A stretch of DNA of 64,000 nucleotides from Anastrepha obliqua (GCF_027943255.1 NC_072895.1:29796001-29860000), one strand, 5' to 3'; shown: positions 41,061 to 52,049, counted from the stretch's first letter. The notes: generated from the sequence alone by a model not told the origin. Numbers and translations: made by a program.

Positions 41061-41879
41061 AACAAAATAATAACAATAAATGAATGAAGTTCAATAAAAT
41101 TTGCCTACAGCGCCATCTAACGTACACTTAATTAAAAAGAAGCCTCAGAAATGAATTTCTCGATCCTGAAAATGATTTTATAAGCATTTTTTGAGAATAA
41201 TTTTCAAAAACTTATGCTAATTAAGCAAAAAGTGGCGTGCCAGCATTCAACTAAGGACATTTTACTTATTTGAGATAAACTCCAAAAAATCCTTTAACGT
41301 GGGAATATTGACGCCCTAAACAGTTGCTTGCAATTGGCTTTACTCAATAGCGAGCCAATAAGTTCCACTTTGTTGCAAATGGCACTAAAGTGGCATACAA
41401 ATAAAGCTTAAGCGTACGGAAGTTTCATTGTTATTCGGTTAAAAATATATTTGGCATTTGTATTTCATGTAAATAAATGTAGAAAATATGTATCTGCATA
41501 ATCAAATAGTAGAAATAGCTCACGTAGCACCAGAACAAGTCACCAGTGTGTTTGAAAATGAGGTCAGCACTTTGCAACCCCATTCCACCGAGCCGTAGAT
41601 ATTTACTCACATACGAAGTGGACAAGAGTTGTGAATTAGTGGCGTAAACCTCCAGAGGAGATGAGCACGCGGTGTCAGTGGAATGAGATGTTGCGCGTTG
41701 AACATAAATTGATACAAGCATAGAAATAAATAATTTGGGAATTGGCCGGTCCATAAGTAGCTGAAAATTTAAACAAAGCCAAAGTAGCATTCTAACATGA
41801 CACACAATCGCCTTTTTCAGTTTTAGCTCAACACACTCCATCAACGTTTGTCAAAGAATCTCGGTTAGATAAAAATTTG
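41061..41879. other. Unique-looking DNA with an unassigned 137-codon frame
   Basis: The minus-strand frame 41431-41844 (MMECVELKLKKAIVCHVRML...) has no domain, signal or homologue that I know. Codon use looks like non-coding AT-rich DNA. Left unassigned. Confidence 0.4.
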
Positions 41880-42110
41880 TTTCACCTTATTTTCTACTTA
41901 TCCATTCATCTTGTTTGGGAATCAACTTATATGTCTAGCGGCCTTTGGATAAGTGATCCTTTGGATTAGTTCAGCTTCCTTGTATTCTGAGCTGTCTTAT
42001 ACCCTAACTTTTGTAGGAAAAGGAACTCCATTTGAGTTCTTTCAAGTCGAGCAAAAAAAAACTTTGCGGCCTACAGCAGCTACCACAAAGAGGTTGTCAA
42101 ATTTTGTGAT
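41880..42110 (-). pseudogene. R1-like LINE fragment, sister of 39400-39590
   Basis: It shares CTTATCCATTCATCTTG, ATATGTC.AGCGGCCTTTGGATAAGTGATCC and the GCAGCTACCA.AAAGAG block with the segment at 39418-39580. The minus strand again gives PKQDEWISRK and FYLTE. It carries about 50 bp in the middle that the other copy lacks. Confidence 0.6.
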
Positions 42111-42177
42111 GCTCTCAAAATAATGAAATTTCAAAATTGAATACCTGTAAAAACATTCGATGCGATCAGAAGTGCAA

Positions 42178-42978
42178 TCAAAAAAAGTGCGTGCAGCTTA
42201 GTAGACATAACAGAAGTGAAACTTTCAAGGCAGACAAAGATAGAGGGAGATACTCGAGAGAGAATGAGAGAGTGAGAGAGAGAGAGAGAAAGAATATATA
42301 TCTAAATAAATTCACAACATTTGCAGAGAATACAAATAGACAAAATTTACAAAAAACGGAGAAGTGTCGACCGGTGTAGGTAAACGCCGGATACAAACCG
42401 TGGCAACAACGCGAACTACTCCGAGCGTTTATCACCTGCACAAACGCAGCGATTCCAGGACCGCAGCAACGGCACAAATTACCGCAAGGCAATACCACTA
42501 AATCCGACGTCGGAATGGATAGCACTTTATAGTCCGCACAAGCACTAGCCAGGAAACGCAAATAACGCCAAAAAGTAGGCACCAAAACCAAAATGCCAAA
42601 AAAATCGGGACGCCCCAAACAGTAGGCACCAAGGAAATATAACACCAAAAAGTAGGCACCAAAAATATATTTCCTACAAGTTTGCACCAACAAACAAGCG
42701 TCGAAAAGTAGGCAGTGTTATTTCTCACTAGAAATTAGCAACCACAAGGAAAAACTCAGGAAAAATATCCTAAAGTGTATCTAAGACATATATATACTAA
42801 TAGGGTTTAGCTTTCTCTCTCCTTTTCCTCTACGCTATATCTTTTTTCTCTCTCGCGGAACGAAAACGCCCAAAACGTTGCATGACCTTGAACCCTACTC
42901 TCCATTCGCGCTCGTCCATCGACGCCTAAGAAGTTTCACTTCAAAAATTCTTTCGGATGAGAGAAGTTATACTTTCAT
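42178..42978 (+). repeat. Dispersed repeat family, copy 2 (about 800 bp)
   Basis: It begins in an A7 run with GTGCGTGCAGC, then AACAGAAGTGAAACTTTCAAGG, a GA microsatellite, GGTCGACCGGTGTA-like and CGAGCGTTTATCACC blocks. Next comes a minisatellite of (A)AGTAGGCACCAA units (42572, 42619, 42650, 42706), and it ends TCCATCGACGCCTAAGAAGTTTCACTTC in an A5 run. GAAGTGAAACTT near the left end is inverted at the right end. No ORF. Collinear with copy 3 throughout. Confidence 0.85.
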
Positions 42979-43008
42979 GAAAGCATTTTATGCTTAACTA
43001 AATCAACG

Positions 43009-43322
43009 GCGGCCGCCGTAGCCAAATGGTTAGTGGGTGACTATCATTCGGAACGTAGGGTCGAGTCTTGGTGAAACACCAAAATGAAGAAAACATTTTT
43101 TCTAATAACGGTGGCCCATCGGCAGACAATGGAAAACCCCCGAGTGTATTTCGGCCATGGAAAGGCCCTTCATAAGAAATATGTGCTGTTCGGAGTCGGC
43201 TTAAAACTGTAGGCCCCTCCATTTGTGGAACAACATCAAAACGCACGCTGCAAATAGGAGGAATAGCTCAGCCAAACACCCAAAAAGGGTGTGGGGTTAG
43301 ATATATATATACCTTTTCGTCG
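43009..43322 (+). mobile_element. tRNA-derived SINE, copy D (most complete)
   Basis: The head GGCGGCCGCCGTAGCCAAATGG starts it, with an A-box-like TAGCCAAATGGTTAGTGGG and a B-box-like GGGTCGAGTCT. The body follows, then the conserved ACACCCAAAAAGGGTG block and a TA-repeat tail. This copy defines the 5' end of the family. It abuts copy 2 of the dispersed repeat with about 30 bp between. Confidence 0.88.
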
Positions 43323-43469
43323 TTAATGGGTTAATTTTGGGAAACAAGTCAGCATGGCTAGGGGAATCGTGAATAACAATTTTCATATCACTTCTACACT
43401 TTTTATTTTGTGGAGTTAAGCTGTTCCGAATTGTGTTAATAATAGAAGCATTTTTGAGTAAAACTTTTT

Positions 43470-44410
43470 TTTTTGTATTTTACACACGAGTAAAAGCACT
43501 TGAAAGAATACTCAACCTACCACCGATTGACATTGCGGCAGAAGGTCTAGCAGCAAGACTTAACGCAACGGATGAATTTACCTGTAAAATATTCGAATAT
43601 AGCTTAATATGTGTGAGTTATCGGACCAATACGGACTATATGACTCCGAAATACAATTGGATGAAGCGATTCCGAACAATAATAGGAGAAGAGGGGTGGA
43701 AAAGAGGTATGAAACGTAGCCCCAATACGCTTCACATATTTACCGACGGCTCGAAAACGATGAACGGAGTAGGTGCAGGAATTTATTGCGCAGAGCTGGA
43801 CATCACACGCCCAATAAAGCTCCCTGAACATTGCAGTTTCTTTCAAGCAGATGTCTTTGCGGTAGGAAAGGCTGCAGAAACTCCCACATAAATATATATG
43901 TTGAGAGTCAAGCGGCAGTAACCGCAATAAACTCATATGAAACATCCAAAAACGTTCTTAGGACCAGGGAAGCCATAGTGAGACTAGCCACAGACAGACG
44001 GTTATACTTCTATTGGGTACCCGGACATAAGGGCATTGCAGGAAACGAAATTGTAGATGAGATTGCCAACAGCGTTGTTTACAGACATTCAATACAAGAT
44101 ATGAATTACAAACAAGGATAGCTGCAGATTTTGCAATGAACTCGAAGAGAGGGAAACTCTTGAACACCTTCTATGTTTTTGCCCTGCATTAGCTAGAACC
44201 CGAATGAAATGTTTAGGAGCTCTACAATATGAAAGGTTAGAATGTTTCTCGGGGTTAGAGCTTCAGAGCTTATTTAGATTCGCAAAAGACCCAGACGTAT
44301 TACAAGATGCCTACTACAAAGAAACGTAAGGGTCTAGCTCCATCTGGTACCACTAAGGACCAATAGGTCTATGTGATGGCTTTCAGCCAGCCAGCTCAAC
44401 CTAAGCTAAC
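43470..44410 (+). pseudogene. LOA-like LINE 3' fragment
   Basis: Starts in the linker after reverse transcriptase (ALERILNLPPIDIAAEGLAARL), then LHIFTDGSKTMNGVGAGIYCAEL, CSFFQADVFAV, a frameshift, INIYVESQAAVTAI, YFYWVPGHKGIAGNEIVDEIA, a frameshift and the knuckle CRFCNELEERETLEHLLCFCPALAR. The 3' UTR ends in CTAACCTAACAT. 5'-truncated. Confidence 0.85.
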
Positions 44411-45285
44411 CTAACATACGAGTAGTTTTGTTGCTTTTAATTTGAAGGCAGTCAAGCCAACGCCAAGCGTGACAACAAATATGTCTTACAAGTAGTTGTT
44501 TGATATAAAAAATAAGATAAAATACTTATCAGGCGCATGTAATATTTAGGCCAAGATTCTCTTTCGATTTTTGTCCTTCTCATGAATAGCTGCTTTTACA
44601 GATTATATAGTGGGGTTAGAACGCAAGTACCCCCTACAAAAAAACGGAAAAAAATATTTGCGGTAAGGCTAAATGTACATATATATTATATATTCTTACT
44701 CGCTGATTTTTGTTATATTCATCAAGGAAAGAAAAAATATAGTTTTTGTGCCCCTCTCTCTCTCTCTCCCTCTCTCTACTCAAACGCATATTAACACTTT
44801 CAGCAATTATTCCATTTTCGCCTCTATTTTAGTTTTTAAACTAAATGCACAAAAAAAAAAAATAGTTTTTCAAATTATACCCACAGGAAATAGAAAAGTA
44901 GGAAGCGGCGAGCCGCACACGGATGTGCCAACACCTCGCCATAAGCGAACTTTGGCAACTGAAATATGCAACTAAAGTGGAATTTTTTACACTTCTACGT
45001 ATGTATACGCGTTTACAGTGTCTACAGGATTGGCGAAAATTTAAGCACCCTTGCACACTTGAGCAAAATGACCAAAGTTAGCGGATGAATGACCAAATTT
45101 TCAACTTTGAAAACCAGCCAAATTTCTGCTGCCTGCTGATTACCACGAATAGAGTAAGTTGATCGATATTTTCCGAGGTTTTTGAATATGCAGAGATATT
45201 AGAAAATATAATTTCATAAGGTCATACAATGGTTCAGACCCATATATTTTTAGACCCATAAATAAGAAAAAGTAGACGCTTTCAT
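44411..45285. other. Unique-looking DNA with a CT microsatellite
   Basis: A (TC)n tract lies at 44753-44778. No recognised coding or transposon ends. Confidence 0.45.
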
Positions 45286-45289
45286 TTTT

Positions 45290-45899
45290 GGTATGAAATG
45301 AGACTTTTTTTCAATTTCAAACGTTTATTAACAAAAAATGGTTACAAATTTAGTCTTCAAATTAATAGCCATCGCCTGCGACACATGTTCTCCATCTCTC
45401 AGGCAATTTGTGGATGCCGCGGCAAAAAAATTGGCCGTCTTTAGCCGCAAACCAATCATCGATCCATTTTTTGCCTTCTTCGTGAGATTTGAAGCGCTGC
45501 TCGTAAAGTGCGTGGCCCATCGATGCAAACAAATGATAATCGGAAGGCGCCAAGACTGGTGAGTAAGCCGCATGCACCAGCGGTTCCCAATCGTACGTCT
45601 CCACCAATTCCCGGGTCGCTCTTGTTCGATGTGGCGGTGCATTGCCATCAAGTCAGTTCATGCGGCACCCATCTTCCGACCTTTAAAATCATGCCCATGC
45701 CTTTCAAACGTTAGGAAATGGTTTTTTGGGTCACTCCCAACTGCTCTGCCATCATTTCGTGTGTTTGACCATCATCTTCATCCAACAATGCTTGCAATTC
45801 GGCGTCCTCAAACTTTTTCGGTAGCCGACCACGGTCCTCGTTCTCCTAGCGACATCTATGGACTAATAGCTGAAAGTCTCATTTCATAGGTATATACCG
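45290..45899 (-). mobile_element. mariner deletion derivative, sister of 1904-2720
   Basis: The ends share ATGAAATGAGACTTT in inverse. The right end extends through AGGTATATACCGTA. On the minus strand: EDRGRLPKKFEDAELQALLDEDDGQTHEMMAEQLGV (DNA-binding part), VGRWVPHEL, a deletion removing the first Asp, then GNAPPHRTRATRE, YSPVLAPSDYHLFASM (third Asp region, Asp to Val at the SPD position), WIDDWFAAKDGQFF and LPERWRT. A different internal deletion from the 2-kb copy. Confidence 0.88.
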
Positions 45900-46429
45900 T
45901 AAATTAAGAAAAAAATCGAAAAATGGTTGGAATCGGTTTAGTTTTATGCACATCTCCTTCACAAGCCTAACCTCGAAAAGCTTTGAAAAAGGTAAAGAAA
46001 AGTCTTCGCATTATACGGAGCAGAAAACACGAAAATAGATAATAGAAACTCCATAAATATAAAATTACTTGTAATTCGAATTTCAGTTAACTCTGAATAA
46101 GAAATGCCGAAATTTACTTTACAATTGCCAAATTCGGTGTTAGTTCCCGAAATAGATAATCAAATACGAGTTGTTTCAGAGTTCTGTCACTTCAAACAAA
46201 TAACCATTTTTGTTCATGTTGGCATCAGTCCCGCGACTTCGTTGGCTCGGTTTTCAAACTTGAAATTATATTTCCTGGCAAATCTTATAAAATTGGTTAA
46301 CCCAAGATGTCGAGTACAAGTAATAAACACAAAAGGGCTGCAAAAGTTTTGCGCAACACTGTACATACACCCCACACATCCGCTCGGTTTGAGAAGGCAG
46401 TCACAGCAAACTGTATGTAGAATAGTAAC
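45900..46429. other. Unassigned DNA with a 129-codon chance frame
   Basis: The + frame 46104-46493 (MPKFTLQLPNSVLVPE...) has no recognisable domain and runs across the left end of the CACTG element, which argues against a real gene. Confidence 0.4.
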
Positions 46430-46432
46430 GTT

Positions 46433-48169
46433 GCACACTGGGCCAAAAGACCCGAGTGAGTGGCCAAAAATAAAAATTGTCGACTTAATTTAAACAGGAA
46501 ATTTATAACATCATCTTATTTTGAGTAATTTTTTACACCAAATTATGAAGTTTCATTAGTTTTTATCAATTAGTTTTTTTATGTAACAGTTCAAAGTCAA
46601 AGTTTTAGTTCGATTTTTAACACTTTCAAACAATGTTTATCAATACGTTGTTGTGAAAAATACTACTCAAGATGTTATTATCGTCCATAACTTTTCTTTA
46701 TGGATATCAAAAAATAATTTATAATTGAAACCATGTGTATTTATGTTGAATAAGTTTTTTTTTTAACATTTAATCAACAAAATCTGTTTTTTATTCATAC
46801 ATGACTTACTTTGAAAACAAAGTTCCCCGAAGTTCCCCTATCAAATGAGTTAAATTTTATGCCAAATTGTTCGTAAAGAAGTATTAAATAAGGTATATAT
46901 GCGCCTTTTTGCGCCTTTTCATAAACATGTCTGAAATATCGATATTAGTGTGAGAGAAATCTCAAATAATTCTGACCCATTAATGTTTGAGCCAAAACTA
47001 CCGAGGGAAAATCGAGTTTAGTTCAGTGTTTGTATTTACTACTTCAGAGCAGCAGTAGTACCCCAAATAATGCTCTGCTCTAACTATGTAGTTAAACATT
47101 GTCAGAAATGCAGAGATTTTTGCTGAATGCTTAAAGATTGATTGCCAGTTCGTAAATAATTTGAAAATTATTTTAGTTTGCCTTTCTTGTCAGCTACCAT
47201 TCAACACAGAAAAATTTGAAGAATTCTGCTTAACCACTGCAAGCTTGTATGTTACCTTGTATCCTTGGTCTCCAATGCCAGCAACTCTTAATAAAATCTT
47301 GATTCATGCTGGAGAAATAATAAGACATTGTACTTTACCAGTTGGTGTATATGGAGAAGAGGCATCTGAATCGAGAAACAAAGATTACAGAAACTTCAGA
47401 CTCAGGCACAGTAGACAATGTGATAGGAAAACAAACTTAGAGGATCTCTTTAATCGATTACTAGATACTTCTGATCCATTACTGTCTAGTATGAACAGGT
47501 TGTCTAGAGCTAATAACAGAAGACGTTTACCACTTTCAGCAGAAGTTAAACAGTTACTTTTGTTAGATACTCAAAATATGGAAAATGATAATAGCAGTGC
47601 CAGTGCAAATGAAGACGAATATGAATCGGAAGATGAAACAGAGGCCGAACGCGATCATGAAATGATTGCGTCTAATGACGTTCACAAACTTCTAGATGAA
47701 CTTGAACTATCAGAAGAAGAAACTTCTGATTTTGAATAAATTGAGCTTAAATGCAGATTCAAAAATTAAGTCAAATTAAAAAAAATTAAAAACTACAAAA
47801 ATTACAACAAAAAAAATTAAAAATTACAAAAAAAAATTAAAAATTACAAAAATTACAAAAAAAAAATTGGGATACTAAATCATACTAGAATCCTCCTCGC
47901 GGTGTATCCTGGGTGTATGAGTACAGCTAATTCTAGACGTATTTTCTTTGTTCTAAACCCCTAGATTCTGAGTTTGAAACAAAAATACTGATTTTTAAAT
48001 TTTATGTCCGCCATTTTGGATCCGCCATTTTGAATTTCTCAAAGTTGACTTCAGATTCGCATTCATAGAGTTAAAAAACTATAATAAACGTGGTTTCAAT
48101 CGGTTTTATGGCCTTTTCCTAAGAAAAAAGAGTTTTGGCCACTCACTCGGGTCTTCTGGCCCAGTGTGC
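46433..48169 (+). mobile_element. CACTG-type DNA transposon with 34-bp inverted ends (1.74 kb)
   Basis: The left end GCACACTGGGCCAAAAGACC and its inverse at the right continue as GAGTGAGTGGCCAAAA with one mismatch. GTT flanks both sides (46430-46432, 48170-48172), consistent with a 3-bp target duplication. It encloses one long frame (47161-47739) that looks like the C-terminus of a transposase. The catalytic part is missing, so this is a deletion derivative. Terminal CACTG and a 3-bp duplication again suggest the CMC/Chapaev3 group. Confidence 0.85.
47161..47739 (+). pseudogene. Transposase C-terminal fragment in the 46.4-48.2 kb element
   Basis: 192 codons. The first third gives YPWSPMPATLNKILIHAGEIIRH and LPVGVYGEEASESRNKDYRNFR, then HSRQCDRKTNLEDLFNRLLDTSDPLLSS. 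I recall this HKILIHG...PIG.LSEEA.EARNK...SDP order from the C-terminus of a broadly distributed animal transposase. The final 50 residues are strongly acidic (DEYESEDETEAE...SEEETSDFE). The frame is clean to its stop. The ATG is probably internal; an intron acceptor-like TTTTAG at 47171 may mark the exon start. Its catalytic domain is not in the element. Confidence 0.6.
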
Positions 48170-48454
48170 GTTGGTAGCAAGCAGCTACAACAATAACAAC
48201 AGTGAAACTAACCAAAACTCAAACCAAAAAGAGGCATAGCCAAAGTATAAAATGGTAATAAAGGGTCTTTCAAAACTGACGCCTCGATGTCAGTAGTGAA
48301 TAGCCAGTACATGGTTTTTTATGTCATCTTTGACAATTGTTTAGAATACAGATGTACAATTTTGGCAAGCGTTAAAATTATTGAAATTTTTTATGAAAAT
48401 AGCAGACTTTTACGAACAACAAATTTTGAAAACGAGAATAATTGCTACTTGGGA

Positions 48455-49070
48455 TGTGTGATCGCCGCAGATGGAGAAAGTGAGACTGATATTTCTCGTG
48501 TTAACCGGTGCCAATTGGACACACCAAGTGAAGCCAAGTCTTTATCGACCTGATCCCTCCAACGAAAAGAAGGCCTTCCTCCTCCTCTGCTACCGCATCG
48601 CAGCTGGTCCCGCATCCACTAATTTCAGAGTCGGACCGTTTGTATCCATTCGGACGACATAGCTGGGTCACGAAACCGCTCTATGCAGTCGTAAAGCTCG
48701 TACACCCGCCTTCTACGATACTCGCCGTCAGCAACGCGTAGAGGTCCAAAAATCTTCCGTAGAATCTTTCTCTCAAACACTCCAAGGAACGCCTCATCGG
48801 ATTTTATCATCGTTCAAGCTTCTGCGCCGTACGTTAAGACGGCCATGATGAGAGCCTTATAGAGTGTTAATTTTGTTCCAACTTAGTCCAAAATAGCGTT
48901 GCTTGACTGGACAGATTATCCGTTGGAGGATGGTTCTGTGTGTAGAAGTCCACGCAAGAGGTCCTGATTGCCATTCACTTCGGAGTGGCCCGGACGAGTA
49001 TTCTGCTTGGGCAATATAATAACATAAAATAACTACGCACACCAAACTGCGAATTTTCAACGCATGAGTC
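48455..49070 (-). pseudogene. Non-LTR ORF2 C-terminal fragment
   Basis: Minus-strand codons EAFLGVFERKILRKIFGPLRVADGEYRRRRVYELYDCI (48690-48800) match the post-reverse-transcriptase segment also seen at 57295 and 62400. Flanking frames are broken. Upstream (49070-48860) are decayed codons of the same strand. Confidence 0.65.
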
Positions 49071-49140
49071 AAGTCTGCCCAGCTATGTGGCTTTACAAGA
49101 AAGGTGGAAGGTCACCTCTTTGATCTGAAGTCGTCTCCAA

Positions 49141-49440
49141 ATGTTCATTAATCGCTGCTTGCGCCGCGTAATGCGAATTTTCTGTTCTCAAACTATATCT
49201 AACACCGAATTACTAAGGAAGGCTAATCAAACCGATGTGGCGACTGAAATCCACAGCCGGAAGTGGCAATGGACCTGCCACACTCTGAGCAAGAGTGACG
49301 GCAACATCGCTAAGCGGAAGCTGCGAGAAACAACTTCCAACAGCCACGACGATATATAGGCAGACCCCGAATCACCGAGCGCTGTTCAACGGATGCGGAT
49401 ATGAAGTCTTTGAATAAGACTTAAAGAATGGACATGAAAA
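49141..49440 (+). pseudogene. Non-LTR ORF2 C-terminal fragment, opposite strand
   Basis: + strand codons INRCLRRVMRIFCSQTISNTELLRKANQ and EIHSRKWQWTCHTLSKSDGNIAKRKL resemble the conserved CLRRILRI..P..ISN.ELW..T.Q / KWRWIGHTLRK block of many animal non-LTR elements. It lies head to head with the 48455-49070 fragment. Confidence 0.65.
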
Positions 49441-49599
49441 AAACTAGTCGATGGTGTTTACTCATCACTTGCCTAAAACTAACTGTAAATAAAAAATTAG
49501 TACACGTATTCATAATGTTTATTGTTATCGTTGTTAATTGGCATATTCACTTTTCTTGACTTCTACGTACTTTCCAAAATGTGTTCGGCTAAGTAAGGA

Positions 49600-51065
49600 G
49601 AAAATTGGGCGCAAGAAGTAATTTGTCGCAACAATGCCATCGCAAAATCTTTAAATAGTCTGAAAAGTATGGTAACTTATGTGATAAAAAAGTTGAGTGA
49701 AACCTTGTCCGTAGAACGAAGGTAAAAAGGAAGCCAGAAGCCGAAGAAGTGGTGCCATTATTTCGAAAAAAGTGTTACCTTTCACTTCAAGATGCTGCAA
49801 AACAGGTCTATAAGTCGAAAGGTTACGTCCAAAAAGCATACAAAAGTGAAGGTTTACGATCATATTGGGTTGGGGAAAAAGTAATGTCGTATTTTGTCAA
49901 TTGAGCGCGACATTTAAACATATCTTGCGTTGTACTTATTGCATCGGGTGACACTAAACGGCGATTTGAAGACGATAATCTGTACTACAAGTGTCTCTTT
50001 GACAGTGTTGTGATCGTACGTTTCAGTCTTAAATTATAGCGCGTCAAAGATGGAGTCCACCAAGCAAGAAATTCATCATATTTAACGTTTTTACTATCTT
50101 AGAGGTAAAAATGCAACGAAGGCGGCGAAAAAAATTTGTAAAGTTTATGGGCCTGATACTGTAACGATTCGCACAGCACAGCGTTGGTTCGATCGATTTC
50201 GTTCTGGTGTAGTAGGTGTCGAAGATGCACCTCGTACTGGTAGGCCAATCGTCGTAGAGACTGATAAAATCGTTGAAATTATCCAAAGAGACCGGCATGT
50301 GAGCATTCGCTCGATTAGTCAGGTACTTGGTGTAGACCACAAAACCGTTTGGAATCATTTGCAGAAGATTGGATTCCAAAAATAGCTGGATGTTTGGGTG
50401 CCACACGTGGAACGGAACGAACTTGACCCATTTTTGATGCGGATGGTGACTGGCGATGAAAAGTGGATCGTGTACGACAGCGCCAAGCGAAAAAGATCGG
50501 GGGAATAATGAAGTTGCCTTCTAATGGCAACAAATTTGCGAACAAAACGGGGATATTTGACTTGGATCGGATAATTCTAAGTACGCTAAAAAAAGCGTTA
50601 AATTTCGATCACAAATACGACATTTATTTTTCCCCAACCCAATATAAAAAGATTGTAGCACGTGCGTGGAAATGATACAGTCAAAACCTCCATAAATATG
50701 GCTGGGCGGTTAAGGACGAACATGGACGATACGTCAAAGCCGACCTTAAGCAGATGCAGGGCGCTGAGTTTTATACTGAAACGAAGAGAGGAGGAGTTTT
50801 AGGTAGCTTTAAGCTGAAAATGTTGGAGATGTTCCCTAAGAAATATTTGGTTTGACAAACCATCTCTGCCAGTGTGGTATGAAAAGCAAAACCTTCATTA
50901 ACACGGGCACTAGAAATCAAGAAATTTATATGAAGGAGAGTTTGCAAAAACGTTTGCTGCTATTCATAAAACAAAATACAGACTCAGTTCTGTTCTGGCC
51001 CGATTTGGCATCGTGTCATTATAGAAGTCTTGCCGTGAACTGGTATGAAAAGCACAGGGATTGGG
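49600..51065 (+). pseudogene. Tc1/mariner-superfamily transposase, interrupted by a mariner
   Basis: Before the insertion, YLSLQDAAKQVYKSKGYVQKAYKSEGLRSY (helix-turn-helix, about 49770-49862). After it, VARAW, GWAVKDEHGRYVKADLKQMQGAEFYTETKRGGV, LEMFPKKYLV, then frame-shifted ISASVV and KKFIYMKESLQKRLLLFIKQN and FWPDLASCHYRSLAVNWYEKH (second catalytic Asp). The frame ends soon after. I recognise the KKYLVWQ..FWPDLASCHYS order from a Tc1-related family in insects. Terminal repeats not located. Confidence 0.75.
49863..50644 (+). mobile_element. mariner deletion derivative nested in a Tc1-like element (778 bp)
   Basis: Inverted ends TTGGGTTGGGGAAAAA and TGTCGTATT are flanked by TA (49863-49864, 50643-50644). 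It encodes MESTKQEI, YYLRGKNATKAAKKICKVYGPDTVTIRTAQRWF and RSGVVGVEDAPRTGRPIVVET. It continues VSIRSISQVLGVDHKTVWNHLQKIGF, WVPH, then MRMVTGDEKWIVYDSAKRKRS (first Asp), and jumps to a short C-terminal QQICEQNGDI. The two remaining Asp regions are deleted. The left flank codes for GLRSY of the host element. Confidence 0.9.
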
Positions 51066-51271
51066 AACCATGTTAAAATATTGGGTAATTGTTAAAGAAA
51101 ATTGCTAAAAATATAAACAGAAATTAAAAATGAACAGCAGCTCAAAATTAATTGGCAGAGAGCGGCAGATACCGTAACAAACACACATTTCAATCGCCTA
51201 ATTAGAGAAGCCAAGTCTAAATTGAACCAACATAGAGAATTTATATGAGTTTTTTGCTAACAATAGTAGGG

Positions 51272-51865
51272 TTAACCTTTTGGGGACGGCTGTCGGCGCC
51301 CAAGCCGTTTAGTGCAAGGCTCGCGACGTCTGTCGTTCTGAGCGATAAGAGTCACGTTTTCATTCAAAGATATTAGGGGACATTAGCGATGAAGTCTTAT
51401 CTTCCTTATAATGTAAACTTACAATGTGAGACGACGATAGAGTCAGAACGAATTTCAGTTCTTCGATTTAGTCTCTCAGTGTCAATGCCAGTGGAGCCAG
51501 CAGAATTTTTATATATTTTATATTTTATCCTACGCACGAAGGCTAAGCGCTCTAGAGATCATACGTTAGTTAGTGACAGTTCTGACGAATGTTACTTTGA
51601 ATCTGATAAGATTGAAGGTGAGGGCTTTACTTCGTCAATTGGAAGTGAAATCCGTGAAATAAGGAATCCACTCAGGTGTTTCAACACTAGCCGTGATAGC
51701 AGTTTGTTTATAATTATTTTTTGATTCTATGAAAACTTTTCTTGTGTTAAATAAACTCTTAGTTTTTATATCGTTCAAAGTATTTATTTTCTTTACTGCG
51801 CACTCTAATACCTCTCGTCCTCAGCGACGCTCGCCCATCGAGGGGCTCCGTCTCCAAAGGGTTAA
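51272..51865. mobile_element. piggyBac-like TTAA element (586 bp)
   Basis: TTAA at 51272-51275 and 51862-51865 flank ends CC.TTTGG.GACGG in inverse (14 bp, two mismatches). CCYTTTGG ends and TTAA are typical of piggyBac. It contains a 111-codon + frame (51389-51724) with a DSSDECYFESD acidic stretch. Acidic N-terminal tails occur in piggyBac transposases, so this may be the remnant 5' end of the gene; weak. Confidence 0.75.
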
Positions 51866-52049
51866 TAAAGCAGAAAATAAAATAAACATTTTTTTGATAG
51901 CTTCTAAAAATTGATGATGAAAATTATAATGGTTTTCGCCCGACCGATAATTTTCGTGTTCATTCTTTAGAATGAACTTCGAGTCCTTTCATGGCGCAGT
52001 GGAGTTGTTGATGCCCTATGCTCCAACTAGGAGTTAGAGGGTTCTGATA

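Noticed and set aside
41431..41844. 137-codon minus-strand frame as a host gene
   Set aside because: No recognisable domain and no supporting splice or codon pattern.
43009..43090. A and B box sequence as a functional tRNA gene
   Set aside because: It is the head of a repeated SINE with a 250-bp body and TA tail; the tRNA fold is not preserved.
46104..46493. 129-codon + frame as a host gene
   Set aside because: It crosses the left end of the CACTG element, so it would have to include transposon sequence; no domain seen.
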